A stretch of DNA of 64,000 nt from Pseudomarimonas salicorniae (GCF_023156535.1 NZ_JALNMH010000016.1:19085-83084), one strand, 5' to 3'. Positions 49,443 to 60,126 are shown, counted from the stretch's first letter. The notes: generated by a model from the letters alone, not told the origin. Numbers and translations: made by a program.

Positions 49443-52094
49443 TCAGAGCTGGGCGGCAAAGGCCGGCGAGATGGCGATCAGGTGGGTCAGGTTCAGCACC
49501 CGTAGGCGGTGGTCGGCCGTGGCCATCTCGCCATCCAGCAGGGCGATCAGCTTGCTGCGCATGCCGGCCGGCATCTGCCCGTAGAGCAGGGCGTCATCCA
49601 GCGCATCGACCAGGGCCGCCGAGCCACGCGGCAGGGCGTCGAGCACCGCCGGCGGGATATTGGCGTAGGCCTGCGGGTTTGCCGTGCTGATGTTGTTGTT
49701 GGCATCCAGCCGGTAGCCGTTGAACAGCACCGCAAGCAGTCCGTCCGAGCTGCTGATGGCGGTGGACTCGTTGAGGATCTCGAATTCCGGGCCGACCAGC
49801 CCGGCGTCGGAGAGCACGCCGGGCTGGGTGTAGTCGGGCGAGTAGAAGTTGAAGACCGAGGGCGCCGCCAGCGGCCGCTGGGCAAGGAAGCGGCTGGTGT
49901 CGATCGCGCCGACGAAACCGTTGGGCGCCGGCTGCGCCTGCAGGGCGCGCCACAGGGCGGTCAGCTTGAGCAGCGGCTCGCGCAGCTTGCCGAAGTTGCG
50001 CGCCGGGGTGGCCCGCGCCTCCGGGTCGAGCAGGATGGCGCGGAGCATGGCGCCGAGGTTGCCGCGCACGCCGCTGCCGTCGTTCTCGAAGACCTGGGCG
50101 ACCCGCTCGATATAGCCCGGGCTCGGATTGCTGGTGGTGAAGCGCTGGATCAGCAGGCGTGCGAAGTTCGGGCCGACGTTGGGATGCGCGGCCAGGGTGT
50201 CGACCAGGGTGTCGATCTGGTTCTCGCAGTAATCGATGCAGGCCTGCTGATCGGCGCCGCCGGTGCCGGCGTGGCAGGCGACCTCGCTGGGCGGAATGGT
50301 GACACCGGCCAGCAGGATCTTGCGGTCGTTCGGCGCCGGCAGGATGGCGAAGTTGTTCGAGGCGGTCGCCGAGCGACCGGTGTCGGCATAGCGCGGGAAG
50401 CACTTCATCGGCCGGTAGAAGTCCGGGTGGGCAAGGCCGGTGATCGTGCCGGGCACGGCATAGCGCGAGGGCGTCGAGAAGAACACCGTGGGCGAGAAGA
50501 AGCGGGTGCTGTCGTCCACCCGGCCGCAGTTGCGATTGAGGGTGATGCCGCCGATGGTGGTCGGGCCGCTGCAGTCGTAGCTGAGCCCGGTCAGGACCTT
50601 GGCGGTCTGGGTGATCAGGGTCTGGTCATAGGTCGGCACCGGCTGCCCGTCCTGCTCGATCGGCGTGCCGTCGAGGCGCAGCTCCTTGAGCCCGATGGAG
50701 AACAGCTGCATGACCTCACGGGCGTAGTTCTCGTCCGGCTGGGTGGCGCCGGCCACCAGGGCGCCATCCGGGTCCAGTGTCCAGTCGGTCTTCTGGTTGC
50801 GCAGGTGGGTCAGGTAGATGCCCATGGCCGGGCTGTAGGTGACATCGCGCAGCAGGTCGCGGTAGGCGCCGAAGGCGCCACGCAGCAGCAGGTCGTTGTA
50901 CTCGGCGACCACGGTCGGCACGTTGACCAGCTGGCTGATGTCGGACACCACCATGATCTGCGACAGGGCGAAGGCCATCCGCTGGCGCAGCTGATCGGGG
51001 GCGTAGAGGGCGCTCGAGAACCAGCGATCCAGGCGGAACACGATCTGCTGGGGGCCGGGCCGCGGGTCGACCGCAACCGCTGCGGCGACCTGTTGCTCCA
51101 CGGTGGGTCGCTGCAGGGTGGGCTCAAGGCCCAGCTGGCGGTCGATCCAGCCGGCCGGGCCCAGCTGGCGGACTTCATCCACGGCCTGAGGATTGGGCCC
51201 GAAGCTGGCCTGGGTCAGGAAGCGCGAGGCCTTGTCGGCGTCGACATCGCCGCACTCGTAGCCGGCCGGCGTGCTGAGCCGGGTGAGGTCGAGGTTGCCG
51301 CTGCCGTAGCCTGACAGGGTGCTGGTCCAGCTCAGCCGGGCCGAGTCGCCGTCGACCGCCTCGAATACCAGGCTGCCCCAGGGCTGCTCCACAACATCGC
51401 TGCTGCGGAAGTTGGGCGGGAAGTCGGCGCCGCGCGGCTGGCTCACCGTCAGCTCGGCGCGGCTGCCGTTGATCGGGCCGACCGCGGTCATCCAGCGCTG
51501 GGCGCCATTGAGGTAGGCGTACCAGATGGCGACCATCTGCTCCTGCCCGGGCGGTCCGATGATCTCGACGAACAGCCCGTGGCCCGGCTGGCTGGCATCG
51601 AACCAGCTGCCGCTGTGGCAGGCGGCAACCCGCCCGGTGGGCAGGTCGTGGGCCAGCGACAGCGAGGTCAGGCGCACGATCGGCATGCTGCCGCTGCCGA
51701 AGCCGGCCAGTGGGCTGTTCCAGCTGGCGCTGCCCTGCTTGTAGCCGGAAAAGCGCAGGGTCAGCGTGCCCCAGTCGGACAGCGTCGCCTGGCTAGCGAC
51801 GAAGCGCGGCGGGAAGTCGCCGCCGCTGCCGATCGACAGCGGGATGCTGGCGGTATCGCCGTCGATCGGACCGGCACCGACCAGCCAGACCGGCTCGCCG
51901 TCGGAGTAGGCGAACCAGGACACCGCCAGCAGAGGGCCGCTGTCGGTTTCAAGGTATTCGAGGATGTAGCCGTGCCCGCTCTGGGCCGGGTCGAAGAAGG
52001 TGCCACTGATCTCCGGTCCGATCTCGTAGGCCTGGGCCGTGCTGGCCAGCATCAGCGCCATGGCTGCGGCGCTTCGGCGAATCGATAGGTTCAT
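49443..52094 (-). CDS. DUF1800 domain protein with two N-terminal GHG modules
   Basis: 883 residues with a signal peptide (RSAAAMALMLASTAQA). Residues about 25-140 and 150-270 are two copies of the module also found on the dehydrogenase at 45240: ISGTFFDPAQSGHGYILEYL ... GFGSGSMPIVRLT and HSGSWFDASQPGHGLFVEII ... GYGSGNLDLTRLS. The DUF1800 domain follows: AFALSQIMVVSDISQLVNVP, NYAREVMQLFSIGLKELRLD, LIQRFTTSNPSPGYIERVAQ, and FSPDYTQPGVLSDAGL. DUF1800/DUF1501 pairs are exported partners of unknown function. Start overlaps the preceding gene's stop by 4 bases. Confidence 0.93.
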   Translation of the reverse strand: MNLSIRRSAAAMALMLASTAQAYEIGPEISGTFFDPAQSGHGYILEYLETDSGPLLAVSWFAYSDGEPVWLVGAGPIDGDTASIPLSIGSGGDFPPRFVASQATLSDWGTLTLRFSGYKQGSASWNSPLAGFGSGSMPIVRLTSLSLAHDLPTGRVAACHSGSWFDASQPGHGLFVEIIGPPGQEQMVAIWYAYLNGAQRWMTAVGPINGSRAELTVSQPRGADFPPNFRSSDVVEQPWGSLVFEAVDGDSARLSWTSTLSGYGSGNLDLTRLSTPAGYECGDVDADKASRFLTQASFGPNPQAVDEVRQLGPAGWIDRQLGLEPTLQRPTVEQQVAAAVAVDPRPGPQQIVFRLDRWFSSALYAPDQLRQRMAFALSQIMVVSDISQLVNVPTVVAEYNDLLLRGAFGAYRDLLRDVTYSPAMGIYLTHLRNQKTDWTLDPDGALVAGATQPDENYAREVMQLFSIGLKELRLDGTPIEQDGQPVPTYDQTLITQTAKVLTGLSYDCSGPTTIGGITLNRNCGRVDDSTRFFSPTVFFSTPSRYAVPGTITGLAHPDFYRPMKCFPRYADTGRSATASNNFAILPAPNDRKILLAGVTIPPSEVACHAGTGGADQQACIDYCENQIDTLVDTLAAHPNVGPNFARLLIQRFTTSNPSPGYIERVAQVFENDGSGVRGNLGAMLRAILLDPEARATPARNFGKLREPLLKLTALWRALQAQPAPNGFVGAIDTSRFLAQRPLAAPSVFNFYSPDYTQPGVLSDAGLVGPEFEILNESTAISSSDGLLAVLFNGYRLDANNNISTANPQAYANIPPAVLDALPRGSAALVDALDDALLYGQMPAGMRSKLIALLDGEMATADHRLRVLNLTHLIAISPAFAAQL

Positions 52095-52645
52095 GATCGG
52101 GTTCCCCTCCAGGGCTGTTTGATGCCGGTACAGGCGCGATGGTCGGCGGTCTGGCCATCCACCACGCAGCGCAGCGATTCCATCGAATCGCGGAACAGGA
52201 AGTCGCGCGGAATGGGATCCTCGGCGCTCTCACCATAGGCGCCCTGCTCGATCCAGTCGTAAATCAGTTCCTGCAGCAGCGGCGGCACATGGCCGCCCGG
52301 CGGCATCGGCATGCCGACGTCGGGCGTCTCGCAGGCGATCTTCTGGAACAGCAGGGAGCGCCTGGGGTCCCCGGGGATCACCCGCTGCGATGCTCCCGAC
52401 TGCGCCGAGAGCTGGCCGACGAGGAAGTAGATCGAGAGCTGGCGGTTGGAGAGATCGAGGTCGCCCGCCGGGACGAAGCCGAGATGGCAGTTCTGCGTGC
52501 AGTTCGAGGTGCTGTCCATCGCCTCCCAGACGTCATCCCACAGCACGCCCTGGATGATCGGCAGACCGCTGAGGTTGCGGCAGCCCTCGGCAGCGCCAGC
52601 GGCCAGCGGTGAGCAGAGCAGGAGGAGCAGGAGAACGCGGGTCAT
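52091..52645 (-). CDS. Exported protein with a CxxxCH heme-like motif
   Basis: 184 residues with a signal peptide (MTRVLLLLLLCSPLAAGAAE). The motif C49-TQN-C53-H54 (CxxxCH) and a later MPMPPGGHVPPLLQELIYDW resemble planctomycete-type cytochrome c modules, where the methionine would be the second iron ligand. The segment LDLSNRQLSIYFLVGQ fits too. Three residues between the cysteines instead of two make heme attachment uncertain. First gene of the operon with DUF1800 (4-base ATGA overlap) and DUF1501, which suggests an exported redox complex. Heme binding is inferred. Confidence 0.75.
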   Translation of the reverse strand: MTRVLLLLLLCSPLAAGAAEGCRNLSGLPIIQGVLWDDVWEAMDSTSNCTQNCHLGFVPAGDLDLSNRQLSIYFLVGQLSAQSGASQRVIPGDPRRSLLFQKIACETPDVGMPMPPGGHVPPLLQELIYDWIEQGAYGESAEDPIPRDFLFRDSMESLRCVVDGQTADHRACTGIKQPWRGTRS

Positions 52646-52680
52646 GCCTTCGTCAACGCAGGGCCTCGGAATCGGTTGAC

Positions 52681-52720
52681 ATGAAAAAACGAAAGGGCCG
52701 CCCGGTCAGGGGCGGCCCTT
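52681..52720 (-). terminator. Rho-independent terminator of the fasciclin gene
   Basis: Inverted arms AAGGGCCGCC (52693-52702) and GGCGGCCCTT (52711-52720), with an 8-base loop, followed in the minus direction by TTTCGTTTTTTC. Located 23 bases past the fasciclin stop at 52744. Confidence 0.9.
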
Positions 52721-52743
52721 GCATTCTGAGACAGGCTTGGCAG

Positions 52744-53223
52744 TTACGGCAGGATCACGGTGTCGATGACGTGCACCACGCCGTTGCTGGCGCCGATGTC
52801 GGTGGCGGTCACGGTGGCGTTATCGACCTTGACGCCGGCCGAGGTGTCGATCTGGACCGCCTTTCCGTTGACCGTCTTGGCCGAATCCAGCTTGACCACG
52901 TCGGCGGCCATGACCTTGCCCGGGACGACGTGATAGGTCAGAACCGCGATCAGCTGCTCCTTGTTCTCCGGCTTGAGCAGATTCTCGACGGTGCCCGCCG
53001 GAAGCTTGGCGAAGGCGTCATTGGTCGGGGCGAAGACGGTGAACGGGCCGGCGCCGGACAGGGTGTCTGCCAGGCCGGCAGCCTTCACTGCGGTGACCAG
53101 GGTGGAGAAGTCAGGGTTGCCGGCGGCAACGTCGACAACGGTCTTGCCCTTCTCATGATGACCGGCAACGGCGGACAGCGAGAACAGCGCAGCGGCGGCC
53201 AGCACAACAAAACGTTTGAACAT
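52744..53223 (-). CDS. Secreted fasciclin-domain protein
   Basis: 159 residues: signal peptide (MFKRFVVLAAAALFSLSAVA) and one FAS1 domain with KTVVDVAAGNPDFSTLVTAV, H1 box TVFAPTNDAFAKLP, the YHVVPG motif in LIAVLTYHVVPGKVM, and the final NGVVHVIDTVILP (H2 box). FAS1 domains mediate adhesion or surface contact; bacterial single-domain forms are common and often stress-induced. ATG at 53223 gives the signal peptide. A strong terminator follows. Confidence 0.94.
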   Translation of the reverse strand: MFKRFVVLAAAALFSLSAVAGHHEKGKTVVDVAAGNPDFSTLVTAVKAAGLADTLSGAGPFTVFAPTNDAFAKLPAGTVENLLKPENKEQLIAVLTYHVVPGKVMAADVVKLDSAKTVNGKAVQIDTSAGVKVDNATVTATDIGASNGVVHVIDTVILP

Positions 53224-53422
53224 GATGCGACTCCGGTATGGGGTGGGTGTCGTTGTTCGCGACGCCATGGAGTCTGCACGGGGCTACGTCAACCGGCGGT
53301 ACAGCGCGGGTGAAGCGCGTCGTCATTGTTGTGAGGGAAACGTTGTGTGAGGTTGACGGGGGCGTCACCCGGGGCGGGATGGCAGGGAGGGGCGCGAAGA
53401 AGACCTTCCGCAGAACCCGAAT

Positions 53423-53487
53423 GTAGGAGCCAGCTTGCTGGCGATCGTCCCATCCGGGGCGTCTATCGCCAGCAAGCTGGCTCCTAC
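53423..53487. repeat. Family B palindromic pair
   Basis: 65 bases, arms GTAGGAGCCAGCTTGCTGGC and GCCAGCAAGCTGGCTCCTAC exact. The left flank (GCGCGAAGAAGACC) is shared with the repeat cluster at 58 kb and, as inverse, 38 kb; the right flank (inverse of GCGCATTCGCCCCGGTCCCG) is shared with 47.8 and 63.85 kb. Confidence 0.9.
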
Positions 53488-53559
53488 AGCGGGACCGGGG
53501 CGAATGCGCACTTCGCGCCCGAACCGGACCCCGGACGGGCTGTCCGTGATGAGGTCGGT

Positions 53560-55683
53560 TCAGGAGATGGAGCGCGCCGCGAGCAAGCGGGGCAGGTGCG
53601 GCCAGACCGCCTCCCAGGGTTCCGGCCGATGGCACAGGTAGCCCTGCACCAGATCGACGCCCAGCAGGCGCAGCGCCTCCAGGGCCGATTCGCTTTCCAC
53701 CCGCTCGGCGATGGTGCGGGCGCCGACGATATGGGCAGCCTCGACAAAGCAGCGGATCGCTGTGCCGCTCAGGCGATCCTCGGGCAGGCCCTCGATGAAC
53801 TGCCCGTCGATCTTCAGCAGGTCGATGGGCAGGCGGCGCAGGTAGGTGAAGGAGGAGGCGCCGGCACCAAAGTCATCCAGGGCCACGCTGACCCCCAACT
53901 CGCGCAGCCGGGCCATGAATGTCGCCGCCTCGGTGAGGTTGCCGACCACGCTGGTCTCGGTCACCTCCACGCAAAGACGGCCGCAGCAGCCCTCGCCTGC
54001 CTCACGCAGCATCCTCAGCACATCGTTGCGGAACGAACGGTCGCCGATCGATTGGCCGCAGAAATTCACCGCCAGTTCGACGTCGGCCCTCGGATCCAAG
54101 GCCAGCCGCTTGATCACCGAGCCGAGCACCCAGCGATCGATGGCGGGCCCCATCCGGAAGCGCTCGGCCGCCGGCAGGAAGGTGCCCGGCGGAATCAGCG
54201 AGCCGTCGGGATCGCGAAGACGCAGGAGCGCCTCCACATGGGCCCTGCCGCGCCCCGGGTGGATGGGCTCGATGCGCTGCAGGAACAGCTCGAAGGCGTC
54301 GTCCTCCAGAGCCTCGTTCAGCCGCTGCACCCAGACCATGCGGCCACGGACCTCGGCCGCCGCGCCGCGCTCCTGCCAGATCTTCACCTGCTGCCCGCCG
54401 GCTTCCTTGGCCGCATAGCAGGCGGTGTCCGCCGCCTGCATCAGCACCTCGGCAGGGGCCACGCTGCCGTCGACCAGGACCAGTCCGATCGAGGCGCCGA
54501 CCCGGAAGCGTCGGCCCTCGTGTTCGAAACGGAACAGGCCGAGCTGCTTCAGCAGGGTGTCGCACACCCGCAGGGCCGCTTCCAGATCGCAGTTCGGCAG
54601 CAGTACGCCGAACTCGTCGCCGCCCAGGCGGGCGATCACGTCTGTGACGCGTACCGCACGAGCCAGCACGGTCGAGACCTCGCGCAGCATCTGGTCCCCG
54701 ACGGGATGCCCACAGGTGTCGTTGACCACCTTGAAGTGGTCAAGATCCACATACATCAGGCTATGGACCTCATCCGAGGCGCCGCTGGTCTGAAGGGCTC
54801 CGGCCAGCCGCGCCTCGAACTCGGCGCGATTGAGCAGGCCGGTCAGCGAATCGTGCGCTGCGCGTTCGGCCATCTCGCGGGCCAGTCGTCGTCGCTCGCT
54901 CACGTCGTGGAAGACGATCACCCCGCCGGCCAGGCCGCCGCGATCATCGAAGATGGGTGCAGCCGAATCCTCGACGGCAATCTCCCGGCCATCGCGCGAC
55001 AGCAGCACGGTGTCGTCCTGCATGCCGGTCGTCCGCCGCTCGCGCAGCGCCAGCGTCAGCGGGTTGGGGGCGGGGCGCCGGGTCTGCTCGTGAACCAGAT
55101 CCAGGACCTGCTCGACCGGCTTGCCGAGCGCTTCGGACTCGGTCCAGCCGCACATCGATGCCGCGGTGGGATTCATCCAGGTAATCTTCAGATGCTGGTC
55201 GGCGGTCAGCACCCCGTCGGCGATGCTGTGCAGCACCACCCTGAGCCAGGCTTCGCGATCCCGCAGCGCGGATTCGGCCAGGCTGCGCCGCGCCACCTCG
55301 GCATCCAGTCGGTCCAGCTGCTCACGCAGCATGACGAAGCGTTTGACCGCCTCGCCGTGCGTCTTCAGGCAGGCCACGTAGCAGCCCCGCGGGGTGCCAT
55401 CGGCAATATGGGTCAGCGTGGCATGCAGGCGTTCCTGGCCGGCGGTGGCGAAGTCGAGGCGGATCGGCAGGGCCTGCCGGCTGCGGCGGCACTCTTCCAT
55501 GCGCTCAGTCAGCGCATTGCCTGGTGGCAGGCAGGCCTGCAGCGGCCTGCCGCGGACGCTGTCAATCTCGCAGACCAACTCCTGGGCCTGCTGGTTCGCC
55601 AGCACCAGGGTGCCGTCGGCATCGAGAAGCAGCAGGGGGGTGGGCAGGCCCGAGATCAGCGCGCTGGCGGAGTCGGGGAGCAT
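53560..55683 (-). CDS. PAS-PAS-GGDEF-EAL cyclic-di-GMP regulator
   Basis: 707 residues. PAS 1 (about 5-110, TPLLLLDADGTLVLANQQAQ), PAS 2 (about 140-265, LHSIADGVLTADQHLKITWM), GGDEF (about 280-435) with YVDLDHFKVVNDTCG and an intact RLGGDEFGVLLP, EAL (about 450-700) with VEALLRLRD, CVEVTETSVVG, ALDDFGAGASSFTYLRRL, ERVESESALEALRLLGV and QGYLCHRP. Active-site residues of both domains look intact. Makes and/or degrades c-di-GMP. Starts 4 bases after the stop of the MOD1 gene, its likely sensor partner; ATG at 55716, overlapping, is possible. Confidence 0.93.
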   Translation of the reverse strand: MLPDSASALISGLPTPLLLLDADGTLVLANQQAQELVCEIDSVRGRPLQACLPPGNALTERMEECRRSRQALPIRLDFATAGQERLHATLTHIADGTPRGCYVACLKTHGEAVKRFVMLREQLDRLDAEVARRSLAESALRDREAWLRVVLHSIADGVLTADQHLKITWMNPTAASMCGWTESEALGKPVEQVLDLVHEQTRRPAPNPLTLALRERRTTGMQDDTVLLSRDGREIAVEDSAAPIFDDRGGLAGGVIVFHDVSERRRLAREMAERAAHDSLTGLLNRAEFEARLAGALQTSGASDEVHSLMYVDLDHFKVVNDTCGHPVGDQMLREVSTVLARAVRVTDVIARLGGDEFGVLLPNCDLEAALRVCDTLLKQLGLFRFEHEGRRFRVGASIGLVLVDGSVAPAEVLMQAADTACYAAKEAGGQQVKIWQERGAAAEVRGRMVWVQRLNEALEDDAFELFLQRIEPIHPGRGRAHVEALLRLRDPDGSLIPPGTFLPAAERFRMGPAIDRWVLGSVIKRLALDPRADVELAVNFCGQSIGDRSFRNDVLRMLREAGEGCCGRLCVEVTETSVVGNLTEAATFMARLRELGVSVALDDFGAGASSFTYLRRLPIDLLKIDGQFIEGLPEDRLSGTAIRCFVEAAHIVGARTIAERVESESALEALRLLGVDLVQGYLCHRPEPWEAVWPHLPRLLAARSIS

Positions 55684-55687
55684 GCGG

Positions 55688-56194
55688 CTAGCTGCGCCGG
55701 TACTGGCGAGCGCCATCGACCGGCCGCTCGGGATCCAGGTGGATGACCACCCGGCAGCGTCCATCGCCGGCTGCGATGGTCTCCTCAAGCGCCACCTGGG
55801 CAAAGCCCCGGTGCTCGGCGGCGATGTTGCCGAACACATTGGAGGTCATCATGCACAGGGACGATCGCCCGAGCACCTTGTCGCCGAACGGACAGCGGTC
55901 GTTGACCAGGGTGATCCGCGTCGCCTCTATCGCCTCGATGCTGAAGCCGCCCTGGATCCGACGCTTGAGATCCACCAGCACGCTGGCCAGCTGACCCACC
56001 GACCACTCGCCGTCGCCCAGGTGCGGACGGTAGAGGGCGTCGATGCGCCGGCCGATGCGCTGCCCGACCAGGGCGACAAAGCCGCGTGCCTCGTCCAGCC
56101 CGACCACCTCTTCGAGCAGGCCGGAGAGCTCGCGCAGCAGGTCGCGGACAAAGGCATCGCGATCAAGGTCGATATCGGTGCAGGCGACATCCAT
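55688..56194 (-). CDS. Methanogen output domain 1 (MOD1) sensor protein
   Basis: 168 residues from ATG at 56194 (AGGAAG ribosome site). Pattern: FVRDLLRELSGLLEEVVGLD, ARGFVALVGQRIGRRIDALY, SVLVDLKRRIQGGFSIEAIE, RITLVNDRCPFGDKVLGRSS, LCMMTSNVFGNIAAEHRGFA and RCRVVIHLDPE. This is the MOD1 domain, related to 4-vinyl reductase-like and heme-NO-binding-type sensory domains, seen alone next to GGDEF/EAL genes. C-P-F and C-M-M cysteines may bind a ligand or metal. It forms a two-gene unit with the downstream GGDEF-EAL gene. Confidence 0.87.
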   Translation of the reverse strand: MDVACTDIDLDRDAFVRDLLRELSGLLEEVVGLDEARGFVALVGQRIGRRIDALYRPHLGDGEWSVGQLASVLVDLKRRIQGGFSIEAIEATRITLVNDRCPFGDKVLGRSSLCMMTSNVFGNIAAEHRGFAQVALEETIAAGDGRCRVVIHLDPERPVDGARQYRRS

Positions 56195-56350
56195 GGGGGC
56201 TTCCTCTGGCTGCAGCGCAATGATGCCGGTGTTCGCGCACACAAGCGATGAACGGTTCCGGACTACCCCTGCATCCTACGCCATCTTTTGGCCGGGTCGA
56301 ACAGGCCGTTCCCCCGCGCGCGAAGCGGAACGGCCTGCCGGTTTGCCGGA

Positions 56351-58324
<1,974 letters not shown>

Positions 58325-58444
58325 CGATTCACTCCCTCGGGAAAGCGGCCAGTCTAGCCCCGTCGCAGCGTTCGTCGGAACGGGCTGCGGTCAGGCGATG
58401 AGGTGCGCGCATGGGAGGGGGGCTTTGGGCGCGAAGAAGACATT

Positions 58445-58517
58445 GATAGGGTGCGGCTGGCCGCACCGGGCATACCGTCCGAACGCCCGTATCGGTGCGC
58501 CCAAGGGACACCCTATG
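58445..58517. repeat. Family A dispersed element (inverted relative to 38251)
   Basis: 73 bases starting GATAGGGTGCGG-CTGG-CCGCACC and ending CACCCTATG, nearly identical to the reverse complement of 38251-38323. Together with the family C element 31 bases to the right it forms an inverted copy of the 38 kb block. Confidence 0.85.
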
Positions 58518-58548
58518 AGGCTTCGCTGAACCCCAACGATGCCCGATT

Positions 58549-58643
58549 GTAGGAGCGCACATGGGCGCGACCGCGGCGTGACGTGTATTCCACAGACCGC
58601 GGGCAGAGCGAACCTCCGCGGTCGCGGCCATGTCCGCTCCTAC
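58549..58643. repeat. Family C palindromic element
   Basis: 95 bases with outer arms GTAGGAGCG / CGCTCCTAC and inner GGGCGCGACCGCGG / CCGCGGTCGCGGCC, separated by a spacer with CCACAGACCGCGG. The most symmetric copy of family C in the window. Confidence 0.9.
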
Positions 58644-58699
58644 GAAAAGCCCGCCCATCCGAAGCCGCGGCGAACCTCCGCGTCGCGCCCGAACCGCGC

Positions 58700-59482
58700 C
58701 TAGCGCTTGCCGAACACCCTTTGCAGCAGCGAAGAGGCCTGGCCCAGCGGGTTGGCGCGGATCGCCTTTTCCTGCTCGGCGACGTAGTGGAACAGGCCGT
58801 CGATCGCCTTGTCGGTCACGTAGCGGTCGAGGTCGACATCGCTGCTGCCAAGCAGGCTGCCCATCTCACCCGCCTTCTCCGAGAGCTGCTTGTAGCGCTG
58901 GGTGACGCCAGCCTCCGCCGTGGTCTTTGCCACCACCGGCAGGAACTGCTCGTGCAGTCGCTCGCCGGTCTTCTCGCGCAGGTAGGCGGTGGCAGCACCG
59001 TCTCCGCCACGGACGAGTCCGATCGCGTCTTCGACGGTGAGCTCGCGCACCGCGTCGGCAAAGGTGTCCGCCGCAAGCGGCACCGCGGCCTCGGCCGCGC
59101 GGTTCATCGAGGTTTCGAACTGCTCGACGTACTTGCCGGCGCCCAGCTCCTTGGCCACCTTGGTCAGCTTGCGCAGTTTGCGCGGCGTGGAGATGCGCAC
59201 GGCCTTGTCGGCCAGGAAGCCGTCCTTGCGGCCGAGCTGCTCGACAGCGCGCTTCACGCCCTGGGCCAGGGCCTCCTTGACGCCGCTGCTGGCCTCACCC
59301 TGGCTGAGCCCGTCCGCGGAGCTGGAGGTGTCCTTGGCCGACTCGGACTTCGGCTCCGCGGGCGCTTCGGAGCGACCCTTCAGCTTGGCCTCGGCCTCCT
59401 TGAGCCTGTCCTTGAGCGAGTCCGCGCCCGCCGGCAGACAGACCAGCAGGGCGAGCAGGGGAAGCAGTCGTTGCAGGGGCAT
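58700..59482 (-). CDS. DUF4197 family exported protein
   Basis: 260 residues: signal peptide (LLPLLALLVCLPAGADS), a charged linker, and the DUF4197 core GVKEALAQGVKRAVEQLGRK, AVRISTPRKLRKLTKVAKEL, MNRAAEAAVPLAADTFADAV and VTQRYKQLSEKAGEMGS, with DVDLDRYVTDKAIDGLFHYV at the end. Exported helical family of unknown function. ATG at 59482 (MPLQRLL) gives the signal peptide. Confidence 0.92.
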   Translation of the reverse strand: MPLQRLLPLLALLVCLPAGADSLKDRLKEAEAKLKGRSEAPAEPKSESAKDTSSSADGLSQGEASSGVKEALAQGVKRAVEQLGRKDGFLADKAVRISTPRKLRKLTKVAKELGAGKYVEQFETSMNRAAEAAVPLAADTFADAVRELTVEDAIGLVRGGDGAATAYLREKTGERLHEQFLPVVAKTTAEAGVTQRYKQLSEKAGEMGSLLGSSDVDLDRYVTDKAIDGLFHYVAEQEKAIRANPLGQASSLLQRVFGKR

Positions 59483-59574
59483 GGGGCGGTTCCGCTGGAA
59501 GCGAGACCGCAGCATACCCAGCCGTGGTTAGCCTGCCGTTATCCTTTGCGCCGCCACCAGCCAGGGAGAACGGC

Positions 59575-60126
59575 GTGCTGAAGATCAACTGCGGTTCCGG
59601 CGTGCATCCGCTGCCGGGCTGGGTCAACGTGGACCTCGAGGCGGGGCCGAACGTGGATGTGGTGGCCGATCTCGGCGCTGGCATCCCCTGGCCGGATGCC
59701 AGCGTCGATTACATCCACTCCGAGGACTTCCTCTCCTGCCTGCCGCGGATCGAACAGGTCCGCTGCTTCCTCTCCGAAGCGCGCCGGGTGTTGCGGCCGT
59801 CGGGCTGCATGCGCCTGCTGTTGCCGAGCCTGGAGCGGCTGATCGAAGCCTGGCAGCAGCGCCCTCGATGGCTGGTCGAGCACTGGCAGCGCGCTGTCGG
59901 CCTGCCGCTGGATCCCCCGACGGGCGGGCACCTGGTCAATCTCGCGCTCAAACTGAATCCGGGCTTCTTCTTCGACCGCGCCACCCTCGAGGGCCTGGTC
60001 GACGCAGCCGGGTTCCGCCTGCGCGAGGTGGGCTACAACGAAAGCCCGCACGAGGCGCTGCGGGGCCTGGACGACCGCCGGCCGGACCAGACCGTCAGCG
60101 TGTACTACGAGTGTGATCCAATCTGA
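59575..60126 (+). CDS. SAM-dependent methyltransferase
   Basis: 183 residues from GTG at 59575 (MLKINCGSGVHPLPGWVNVD, GGGAG ribosome site). The start is a Rossmann glycine loop NCGSG followed by the L-P-G-W-x-N-V-D and D-L-x-x-x-I-P-x-x-D segments (VVADLGAGIPWPDASVDYIH) and SEDFLSCLPRIEQVRCFLSE typical of small class I methyltransferases of the LPS/glycan-linked type. RRVLRPSGCMRLLLPSL is the next strand-loop. Substrate unknown; cytoplasmic. Confidence 0.85.
   Translation: MLKINCGSGVHPLPGWVNVDLEAGPNVDVVADLGAGIPWPDASVDYIHSEDFLSCLPRIEQVRCFLSEARRVLRPSGCMRLLLPSLERLIEAWQQRPRWLVEHWQRAVGLPLDPPTGGHLVNLALKLNPGFFFDRATLEGLVDAAGFRLREVGYNESPHEALRGLDDRRPDQTVSVYYECDPI

Larger units (their letters stand above)
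58325..58699. other. 375-base intergenic region with family A and C repeats
   Basis: No gene. It contains a family A element (58445-58517) and a family C element (58549-58643); the right end is a plain GC-rich stretch before the DUF4197 stop. Confidence 0.6.

Noticed and set aside
53347..55746. Long plus-strand open frame
   Set aside because: Antisense to the intact GGDEF-EAL gene, whose motifs settle the strand.
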